DNA of 64,000 nucleotides from Lineus longissimus (lineage: Eukaryota > Nemertea > Pilidiophora > Heteronemertea > Lineidae): positions 13,458,599-13,522,598 of the forward strand of contig NC_088309.1 in the NCBI RefSeq assembly GCF_910592395.1, written 5' to 3'. Positions 1 through 8,154 of the stretch are shown here, piece after piece. Under the pieces are notes generated by a model. That model made no database searches. It was not told the origin of the DNA and saw only the letters and a program-made list of their open reading frames with translations. How positions within the stretch are numbered: position 1 is the first letter of the stretch; every line of letters starts with the position of its first letter. A program made the translations under genes and the position numbers.

Positions 1-1
1 C

Positions 2-53
2 GGTAACCGGAAAAACGCCGACCGACCGACCGACCGACTGACCGACTGACCTA
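2..53 (+). repeat. (ACCG)n block with GGTAACCGGAAAAACGCC leader
   Basis: This is the first of four copies of a module in which GGTAACCGGAAAAACGCC is followed by an ACCG tetranucleotide run. The others lie at 225-303 (same strand) and at 701-742 and 743-817 (opposite strand). It looks like the end of a small dispersed element carrying a microsatellite. No coding potential was seen. Confidence 0.75.
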
Positions 54-77
54 CCATCATTCATAATACTATAGACC

Positions 78-207
78 CATGCACTTGATTGGGACCAACG
101 TTTACGAAAACGTCGCGTCACGTCACGTTACACTAATGTAAAATGCATGGTGACGTGACGACGGCCAACACTACGTCATGTAAACGTTGTTCCAAATCAA
201 GTGCATG
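78..207. repeat. Short hairpin element (MITE-like)
   Basis: Arms at 78-105 and 180-207 are inverted copies of each other with a few mismatches, beginning GCACTTGATTGG in one arm and its complement in the other. The 74-bp loop contains further opposed copies of the CGTCACGT/ACGTGACG type. The size and arm length suit a miniature inverted-repeat transposable element. No target duplication could be confirmed. Confidence 0.65.
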
Positions 208-224
208 AATCTAGTGCTTTTGTG

Positions 225-817
225 GGTAACCGGAAAAACGCCGACCGACCGACCGACCTACCGACCTGCCAACCTACCGTTATATGCAGTATCCCTTTCG
301 CTTTTCTATAGCACATGTATCTGTGTAGTGCCCAGCGCAATTCACGTGATGGATTCGGACATGTCTGACAGCAGCATCTTCAGTCAATTAAACCGGGAAA
401 ACGAGCCCACGCGGTAAGGAACTGATAACGATACTCTAAAGATTTAAAAGATATGCTTTGTCTAAATGGTCGGTGGATATAAAAACATGATTTGGGCCTA
501 ATCTATGCACTGTAGTTTTTCTACTCGAGTGTCTCGACCGATGCAATGCATGAACTGCAACGCGCAATATGCATTTGTTGTCATTTGAACAGCTTACGTG
601 CGCTTGTTTACAATTTCATTACACATGACCTGCTATCGTGGATTGGATATATCACATTGACTTATGAGACCTGAGACTCAAATACGAAACTCCTTGGGTT
701 GGTAGGTCGGTAGGTTGGTCGGTCAGCGTTTTTCCGGTTACCAAGCGAAAGGGATACTGCATATGTCGGTAGGTTGGCAGGTCGGTCGGTCGGTCGGTCG
801 GCGTTTTTCCGGTTACC
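225..817. repeat. Inverted pair of (ACCG)n modules
   Basis: The segment 225-303 (GGTAACCGG leader, ACCG run, then TATGCAGTATCCCTTTCGCTT) reappears inverted at 743-817 with few differences. A third, shorter inverted copy at 701-742 abuts it, so the leader occurs twice in tandem on that side. The pair could be the two ends of an element of about 590 bp or two insertions. The interior 304-700 shows no recognisable gene. Confidence 0.65.
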
Positions 818-820
818 TGC

Positions 821-905
821 CATACCTGTGTGTGCCACATCAAAGACATCTGGACCATACACCACATCAAAGATAACGATGCGAAGTCAACAGGCGGCGC
901 CACTG
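821..905 (+). repeat. Left arm of outer inverted repeat
   Basis: This segment contains CACATCAAAGACATCTGGA and GATAACGATGCGAAGTCAAC. It recurs inverted at 2141-2228 with only a few mismatches. The two arms enclose the fold-back at 940-1891, making a nested inverted-repeat structure of about 1.4 kb. Confidence 0.75.
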
Positions 906-939
906 TAGATTGCTGGCGGCCGTATGCCTGTTGACGTTG

Positions 940-1891
940 TAGGCCATGGGACGAGTGGCAAAAATGTGTCTTGAAAAAGGATTCCGTTTGACAAATTAGC
1001 GGGCAAATTGAAAACAGTCGTTTTTGTGTAATATGGGGGTGCTGATTTCAAAAATCAATTTTTCTCCCGCGCAAAGTTGCACATTAAGTCAGAAATGAGA
1101 CCCTTAATAGGGCCTAATGGTCCCATTAAAGTAGGGGTCAAAAAGTTGATGTCATCGAAACATGTCAACATGGGTATCAAAATGAAGGTCTATGGGGGTA
1201 CTTTGCATAGTTTTGGCCCCCTTAACGAACCGTGGGAGCCCCCCAGGGAGGGTCAAAAAGGGCAAAAGTGGTAACTTTGACCCTGTCCCACGATCTTCAT
1301 AGGGACTATAAATGGATAAAAACTGTTTTATTTGACAGTAATCGTATAGACCTTCAAAATGATACCCATGACAACACTGTCGGGGTAAGGGTTGCCGAGA
1401 TAGTAATTTTGACCCCTTTTTAGGCTCCAAATTTAAGATCTCGAAAACCTTTTGCCCAAGGGTGTCGTCATGGGTATCTATGAAAAGGTCTATGTGAGTA
1501 CTGTCGAATAAAACAATTTTTATCCACATGCGGTGCCCATGAAGCTCATGGGAGGCGGTCAAAGTTTCCACTTTTGCCCTTTTTGACCCTCCCTAGGGGG
1601 TCCCACGGTTCGTTAAGGGGGCCAAAAACTATGCAATGTTAAAGTACCCCCATAGACCTTCATTTTGATACCCATGTTGACATGTTTCGATGACATCAAC
1701 TTTTTGACCCCTACTTTGGGACCATTAGGCTCTATAAAGGGTCTCATTTCTGACTTAATGTGCAACTTTACGCAGGAGAAAAATTGATTTTTGAAATCAG
1801 CACCCCCATATTACCCAAAAACGACTGTTTTCAATTTGCCCGCTAATTTGTCAAACGGAACTTCACATTTTTCACACTCGTCCCATGGCCT
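940..1891. repeat. Nearly loop-free 950-bp fold-back element
   Basis: The sequence starts TAGGCCATGGGACGAG and ends with the complement CTCGTCCCATGGCCTA. The two halves are diverged inverted copies across nearly their whole length and meet near 1415. Conserved matched blocks include 1011-1200 against 1630-1830, and 1231-1271 against 1566-1604. Open frames inside it (for example 1152-1571 on the minus strand) come from the palindrome and resemble no known protein. It is best read as a non-autonomous fold-back DNA element or an inverted duplication of an older repeat. Confidence 0.8.
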
Positions 1892-2140
1892 ATTGTTGTT
1901 ATTCGCCACCTCTCTCCCCATTATTCAAACAACTTGTTGAAGGAGGTTGACACAGTTTTCTAACTTATCTCTTTCCATGGTTATGATATACTAGTGTGAT
2001 TGATGATGTTGAAAAGAAAGGGGATCTCAAAATACGACAGTCTACTACGAATAGATGCAATAGTGACATAACAACACGTGCATTTTCCCGCTAGTCGCTA
2101 TATCAACAAAAACGTCGAAATCGTTTTTACTTTTCCCAAG

Positions 2141-2228
2141 ACGGTGGCGCCGCCTGTTGACTTCGCATCGTTATCTTTGACGTGGTGTATGTTCCAGATG
2201 TCTTTGATGTGGCACACACAGGAGTATC
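2141..2228 (-). repeat. Right arm of outer inverted repeat
   Basis: This is the inverted partner of 821-905. The arm runs from ACGGTGGCGCCGCCTGTTGA to GGCACACACAGGAGTATC. The interval 1892-2140 between the fold-back and this arm is unlike the corresponding short left interval (906-939), so the structure is asymmetric. Confidence 0.75.
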
Positions 2229-2689
2229 AATCTACGTGTCCTTGATATGCTACACAAGTGTCTTTGCTTTGGTTTGTCTTTATTTGCGGTAATAACCGCC
2301 CATACAAACCAAGCTGCAAAGCCAGCGTAGCTAAAAGTAAAAACCCAAAGAGACTATTAGAATCATTCTTGCACTAGCACAAGATAGAGTCACCGGGCGT
2401 AGAATGGTGAAGTGCGTTATGCTTCCACAGTTAGAGTAGCGACAGAGATAGGCCTAATCCTTGACCAGAATCTAAGGACCCTAATCCTTGACCAGAATCT
2501 TTTGGATTGGCAGGATCTTCGGTTAGGAATAAGTTTTAGTGTTTTAACGACACAAAAATATTTCTAACAGTTGGGGTCTGTTTCAGTCATAAATTACACA
2601 GATTCGATTGATATATGGCAAGCAGATTTAATTCGATAAAATATTCCATTTTTGAAAATCGACGACCAACTTCTGTTATATAGTCACAG

Positions 2690-3000
2690 ACTTAGTGCAC
2701 CCCCCTTTATGTCAGGGGAGCTCCCCCGAACCCCCCTACGAGCATATGTTAAGTGCAAGCTCTAACAACTACAGCTGATAAATGGGGGGACACCCCCCAA
2801 ACCCCCTCCGTCGACATAGGTTTTAACCAGTGCGTTGGGGGGAAGCTCCCCCAAACCTGGTGGACAGTCAATTAGCCCTTCTGTGTCATACTGCTGGGGG
2901 GGGGGGACGATGGATGTCATGATATTATCCAGTGCAATGGGGGAAGCCCCCCAAACCCCCCATTGCCATTGGACAGTCAATTAACCCTTCCGTATACCCA
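2690..3000. repeat. G/C-tract minisatellite-like repeats
   Basis: Several degenerate units pair a CAGTGC..TTGGGGG-type tract with AAGCTCCCCCAAACC. GGACAGTCAATTAGCCCTTC is followed about 110 bp later by GGACAGTCAATTAACCCTTC. The G-run/C-run pairs can form short stable hairpins. No protein is supported here. Confidence 0.6.
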
Positions 3001-3098
3001 CTCACTGGGTGATTTTGAGCCTATAGGCCTGCCATTATGACATCAAAATAAATTGGTTTAAATTGAACTAAATAAAGAAGGCACGAATTGCTTGTCGA

Positions 3099-3480
3099 TC
3101 ATGTGGTGTCGATAACAGTCTGGACTGGAGTGAGAAACGGCAAATCGTGACCAATATCAATGCTGTCTTCAAATTGCTGCCAGTTCATGATGATATGATC
3201 ACAGATGGCAAGACGGTTCAACATTGTGGTCTGATTTGAGATATGGCCATTCCTTGCCAAAGTAAGGCACTGAAAGAAACAGTTGCCATCTCCAGGCACA
3301 TTGTAGACTTGAAATTTATTCCTTCTTATTCCAATGACACTGTCGAATGGCCGTGTAAAAGTATCTAGAGGAGGAGGTGTGCACAATTTATCCTGATCTA
3401 TCCGTGCACTGGATTGGACCCATTTCTGCTCGGATGTGACGGATTTGAAGACACTTGCCCTTGGTTGGACACTAAATTGA
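3099..3480 (-). pseudogene. OTU-domain cysteine protease fragment
   Basis: The conceptual protein carries YNVPGDGNCFFQCLTLARNG, which fits the catalytic loop of the OTU deubiquitinase superfamily (Asp and Cys in the D-G-N-C context). A helix and a region ending near VIDTT follow. Only the N-terminal third of an OTU fold is present before the stop, and no catalytic His segment was seen, so it may be one exon or a truncated copy. Upstream the frame continues into SSARID, which matches the repeat unit coded at 3978-5226. That ties the OTU piece to the same minus-strand gene. A short inverted-repeat element sits between them at about 3510-3908. Known OTU proteins cleave ubiquitin linkages; activity here is doubtful. 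Confidence 0.6.
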
Positions 3481-3509
3481 CACGGATAGGGTAATTGGAA
3501 TCTGAGGCT

Positions 3510-3908
3510 TCAGGGCCGTATTTAACTTTTTTGTCGAGGGGGGCAGTGGGATAGATCGCCGAAGGCGATCTGGACGTGCCGCAGGCCCTCCCCCAGAAAA
3601 ATTTGAAAATAAAAGGTCTGAAATGGCATTTTCCTGGCATTTGGAAGTGTGAATCAATAGTATTTTTACTCTAAAAAAGGACCACTTTTATGAAGACTAG
3701 GGTCAGGGCACTGGACTGGTCAGAAGGGTTGCACCTGAGTTGATAACATCTGCTATCCATATGCTGCTATCATGCTGGTAAAGCTATGGCTAAGATTAGT
3801 TTCTCTTTTTATTACTGTCTGAAAAAATTTTTTTCAACATTTATTGCACAGGGGGGCAGCTGCCCCCCCCTGCCCCCCCCTGCCCCCCCCTCTAAATACG
3901 GCCCGGGG
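3510..3908. mobile_element. Short TIR element inside the OTU gene
   Basis: The ends read GGGCCGTATTTA and TAAATACGGCCC, a perfect 12-bp terminal inverted repeat. The candidate flanking duplication is GGCTTC on both sides (about 3504-3509 and 3907-3913). Removing the element rejoins the reading frame context of the minus-strand repeat protein, supporting insertion into a pre-existing gene. The right interior has three tandem TG(C)8-type units near 3860-3893. No transposase is encoded, so it is a MITE-type element. Confidence 0.65.
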
Positions 3909-3977
3909 CTTCTGTCATATAGAGTTCAGGTTGTGAAGAATTTTGTGGTTTGGATGTGGAGTCTCCTTGGATTTTAT

Positions 3978-5226
3978 TCATAGCTCAGTTTGATGCAATG
4001 GAGCTGCTCTATTTCCACAACCAGAGCCATGACCGTTCTTCACCATTGCTGCATAACTTGAGGAGGAGCTTACTGGTTCATCAGACTGAGTGTGACTGTC
4101 CATGAATTCTGCTTTAGGCCTAGATGTAGTTTGTGTATGATCATGTTCATCCTGATCCATCTGTACACTGGATTGAGCACATTTCTGCTTTGATGTGACA
4201 GAACTTCTACCAGCAGAGCCATGACTGTTCTTTACCACTGCTGCATAACTTGTCAAGATTACTGGTGGTACATCAGACTGCTTGTGACTGTCCATGCCCA
4301 TGGACTTTGCTTTAGGCCTAGATGTAGTTTGTGCATAATTATGGTCATCCTGATCCATCTGTACACTGGATTGAGCACATTTCTGCTTGGATGTGACAGA
4401 ACTTCTACCAGCAGAGCCATGACTGTTCTTTACCACTGCTGCATAACTTGTCAGGATTACTGGTGGTACATCAGACTGAGTGTGACTGTCCATGCCCATG
4501 GATTTTGCTTTGGGCCTTGATGTAAATGTAGTCTGTGCATAGTTATGGTCATCCTGAGCCATCCGTGCACTGGATTGGGGACATTTCTGCTTGGATACAA
4601 CAGTTCTACCGGCAGAGCCATGGCTGTTCTTCACCATTCATGCCATTGCTGCTTGTGACTGTCCATGCCCATGGACCTTGCTTTAGGCCTTGATGTAGTC
4701 TGTGCATAATTATGGTCATCCTGACCTGAGCCATCCGTGCACTGGATTGGGGACATTCCTGCTTGGATGCGACAGTTTCAAAAACCGATGATGAACAACA
4801 CACTTGGCCCTGGTTGGAATCTGAGGCTGCTGTTTCAGCGAGGTTAAACTTGGGGTCTCTCTGGATTTTATTCATGAGTGCATTTTGATGCAATGGTGCT
4901 GCTTTTCTACCACTACCAGCAGAGCCATGACTGTTATTCACTAATGCTCTAGAACATGTGTTACTGTCCATGGACTTGGCTGTAGGCCTACAGGTTGTCT
5001 TTGCATAATTATGTTCATCTGAACTTTTGGCATGTTTCGACCTAACAAAAACATTATCAATACCATTTTTAACTGGAGCTGCATAAGTGTGATCGTTTGC
5101 CATTATGAAGTTGGATGGCTTAATTGATGGGCAGAGTGATTGAATGTATGTTGCCTTGTTGGTTTGTGACTGAGAAATCGATTGGTCTTGATGGTTGTGA
5201 CTCTCGCTCTGTGCCACAAAATGCAA
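3978..5226 (-). pseudogene. Repeat-protein gene upstream of the OTU fragment
   Basis: Two overlapping minus-strand frames encode a Ser/Gln/His-rich protein built from 66-residue repeats (198 bp). Each repeat contains versions of VKNSHGSAGR, SKQKC.QSS..M.QD and a TSRPKAKSM segment. The repeat block AGAGCCATGRCTGTTCTT recurs at about 4023, 4216, 4414, 4613 and 4921. The frame from 5226 is broken near 4723 by a 5-bp duplication relative to sister units, and a stop follows near 4637. The gene therefore looks damaged, unless splicing removes the faults. The repeat has no recognisable fold, and its low-complexity polar composition suggests a disordered linker. Following it in the same direction is the OTU fragment, with matching unit residues, so one gene is likely. 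Confidence 0.5.
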
Positions 5227-5545
5227 AAGAGATTTTTCAAATCAGTATGTTCTGAATGGTTATGATCAAAAAAATTAGTTCACCGCTGTTTAAATGCTAA
5301 ATATTGCAAGAAATTTGAGAGAGAACGAAAATTGTGTCTTTGGACTTGGTTGTGACTGCCAAGTCAAGTGCCAGTGCCACAAAATGCCAAAAATATTTTA
5401 TTGTGAAAGGTCGTGTTATGAAAAAAGTCTCTATGTATGTTCTGAATGGTAATAATGATCAATTGAATTGGTTTACTGCTGTTAAAATTACTAAATATTG
5501 CAAGAAATTTTGAAAATTTGAAAGGAAGAATCGAAATCGTGTCTT
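5193..5545. repeat. Tandem duplication at the 5' side of the OTU/repeat gene
   Basis: The segments 5193-5347 and 5348-5545 are diverged direct copies. Both begin GGTTGTGACT, contain GTGCCACAAAATGC, TATGTTCTGAATGGT and AAATATTGCAAGAAATTT, and end CGTGTCTT or TTGTGTCTT. On the minus strand they lie just upstream of the start at 5226, so they may be duplicated 5' exon/intron or promoter sequence. Confidence 0.6.
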
Positions 5546-5776
5546 CATTTGTGTGCGGACGCCACTGAAGCAGACGGCCGAAAGTAGTTGGTTCTCTGTC
5601 CGCTAGGGTGCAGAATCTAGATGGTGCATATAGAGTTCGACCTATTTGCCAACTGAGACTTGTTTCACGAATCTGCGCGAGTTTTGATTGAATTCCGCAA
5701 ATAAACAGCACTTTTGTACAGGATTTAAGCTGTTAAGGCGGACATGCAAATGAAATTCTTTGATCTGTCCTGAAGT

Positions 5777-6070
5777 ATGTGTCGGGGGATAAGTACTTAT
5801 CCCCTGCATGTCATGACACCCTGGAGCTTTTTCTCATCACTGTGGAAATCTGTGAAATGGCTCAAGCAGTTGCATGGTTGGAATGAATTTCCAAATCAGT
5901 CCGTCAAATCTCTATCCAAATGGTACTTTAAGACCACTCTATATTCGTGCAGTAGTGTTAAAACTGACTTTTTTGAAGTAAAGTACGTAAATCGAGAAGA
6001 AGAGGACGTTTGCTTTGTCTGCAATGAAATGTCACAACTGTCTCCGTCGACGTTGTCCTGTATGTCCTAG
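5777..6070 (+). other. 97-codon open frame, unknown
   Basis: The frame encodes a Trp/Ser-rich N-terminal half and ends with an EEEDVCFVCNEMSQL segment containing a CxxC pair. No homologue is recognised. The start coincides with a 20-bp perfect palindrome at 5785-5804, and the stop lies where the downstream 270-bp direct repeat begins. It could be an exon of an unidentified gene or chance. Confidence 0.2.
5785..5804. other. Perfect 20-bp palindrome
   Basis: GGGGATAAGTACTTATCCCC is fully self-complementary with no loop. It could be a binding site for a dimeric protein or a remnant of a fold-back terminus. No partner site was found nearby. Confidence 0.6.
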
Positions 6071-6345
6071 CAGACGATTTTTAAATACATGATGTCCCAC
6101 ATCCGCACTTCAGTGGCGCCGGTGTGAATAAATCTACTTGTACTGAATGGTCAATGGCTCATGACGTCATGAAACAATTGCGTCACGAGGAAGGAAACAA
6201 TGGGAATCACGTCCGACGTGGTAACTGTGGTTGCGGTGCGTCGTGAAGGCAGGATCGGCCAACGCACGGCCCGTATGGAATGCGACAAACTGTACCGGAA
6301 CCAGAATTGTCATGGGTCTGCACAAATTTTTTCAGATTCGATGGA
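6067..6345 (+). repeat. Direct repeat copy 1 (about 275 bp)
   Basis: This copy begins CCTAGCAGACGATTTTTA and ends GCACAAATTTTTTCAGAT. It is matched at 6706-6966 with few substitutions and a short deletion, in which the TGACGTCATGAAAC part of copy 1 is shortened. The repeats are separated by about 360 bp. This suggests LTR-like or tandem-duplication origin, but the interval encodes no retroelement protein. Confidence 0.75.
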
Positions 6346-6705
6346 CATGATGGATATATGAATTTTGTTTACACTTTATACATACGTAACCATTACACTC
6401 ACTACGTTGTGTGAGTTAATATTTGGGGTTTTTCGTGATTGTCCGGCCCAATTGGCAATATTGGCATTTGGGATGGTGAACAGAGCTAGGAGCAAATGCG
6501 ACGCTTATGATTTTTTTAAAGAAATAAAATGCCCGATTTAACATCCTGCAGAATCAGGGGAATCGGGCGTTTCCAGTGATATACGACACAAATGGGTTGT
6601 CCTCATGCTTTCACTTTGGAATAGCATTTTAAAAATAGATGTTACGTCCTGTTAATGGGGCACGTAATCATCGCGTACATTTGGGAAAAACTCCCTAACG
6701 AGACC

Positions 6706-6966
6706 CTAGCAGACGATTTTTAGATACATGATGTCCCACACCCGCAGTTCAGTGGCGCCGGTGTGAATAAATCTACTTGTATTGAATGGTCAATGGCTAA
6801 TGAAATAATTGCGTCACGAGGAAGGAAACAATGGGAATCACGTCCGACGTGGTAACTGTGGGTGCGGTGCGTCGAGAATGCAGGATCGGCCAACACGCAG
6901 CCCATATGGAATGCGACAAACTGTACCGGAACCAGAATTGTCATGGGTCTGCACAAATTTTTTCAG
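6706..6966 (+). repeat. Direct repeat copy 2 (about 260 bp)
   Basis: This is the second copy of the 6067-6345 sequence, starting CCTAGCAGACGATTTTTA. Downstream of the shared CAAATTTTTTCAGAT end the two copies diverge completely. Overlapping small frames on both strands here are not conserved with copy 1 and are not called as genes. Confidence 0.75.
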
Positions 6967-7069
6967 ATGGGACAACACCGGTGATTATTTGCAATGCATT
7001 TTCTATTGAACTTAAAAATCTGCCAAAAATAGGAAACCGTGTTTTTTTACAAACCGCCACAAGGGGTTA

Positions 7070-8127
7070 ATATCCAAGGTCTGGGACATCCCTCACTGCA
7101 ATGGCGTATAGGGTTCACCACGAAAATCTAGAGAAAATCCTATTTTTGTAAAACAGTTCTCAGATTCTCACTTTCCAAGCTGCTTGTGCTTGTCTCCAGA
7201 AATGAAGCCCTTACTGGTGCTGCCCTCCTGAAAATACCCGGGGGGGGACCATAGAACTGAAATCAATATTTTATGAAAGATTGGATACTAGTCTAAAATT
7301 CAAATCAATATTTTTCTTGATTACCTTGGTGTTAACCCACGCCATCCCAGGGTCAACTTTTTATTTTTATTCTTCAATAATTTGACGCCCATACCGATGT
7401 AAGTGTCACTGGCGTTGTGCCTAATAGGGAAGGGGTTAATAGCGGATGGGTTAAAAGTGGGCATATTCTGAAAGGGTTAGACCTCCCATCCAACATGCAT
7501 AGGGAAGAAATTTGATCAAGGCCCTGCATGGCCTATGAGATCAAATTGTCTATTGTACTTGCCATTGCAACTTCAAACGGAGTTCACAGGGCGGTCCCTT
7601 ATATTCAACAGGTGCTGTCTTCAACAAACACAGGGTTAAAGCAATCAATCACTGTCAGTCAATGACTCTGAAAGGCCCTCCTCTGAAATACAAGAATGAA
7701 ATCATTACACATGCAGTTTGTCACATTAATTCATTGCATAACATGGCCACACCCATATATGGGCGGTACCCACCTAATATTACGTAATCGTACGCAATAG
7801 CCGGGGACCCTTTTTCTGCAAATTTTAGTATTTTTGATTTCAAGGATCCTACCCTTCAAGATGCATCAAAAAGTTTAGTAGGCCATCTCAAGATGCAAAA
7901 CATATCAAGCGTCAAAGATGTTGTCACCCCACAAGGAGTTCATCCAGCAACAGGCAGAAGGTTAAGAGGACAATAGAAATCATTGTTTATTGGCTTCATG
8001 ACAGGTTGATGACAGAGAAATCAATTAATTAGGTTAGATATTAGTTACAAACAGGTGTCTAGATTACATTTTTTTTAAATCACCCATCTTTCTCACAGGT
8101 TATTGGCCGAAGTTAAGAAGAATCAGT
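7070..8127. other. No recognised gene
   Basis: No coding exon or structured repeat was recognised. A pyrimidine-rich tract followed by CTCACAG near 8090-8098 resembles a 3' splice site just upstream of the Mutator-like start. It could mark an intron, or the flank of the inserted element. Confidence 0.4.
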
Positions 8128-8154
8128 ATGTGTTGGGCCTACCAAGCCAGCAGG

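Noticed and set aside
1152-1571. 139-codon minus-strand frame
   Set aside because: It spans the centre of the fold-back, so it is a by-product of the palindrome, and it has no family resemblance.
2453-2505. 27-bp tandem duplication CCTAATCCTTGACCAGAATC
   Set aside because: It is a real short duplication but an ordinary slippage event, with no wider context.
6720-7070. Cys-rich frames on both strands in the direct repeat copy 2
   Set aside because: They are not conserved in copy 1 at 6067-6345, where indels and stops change the frame.
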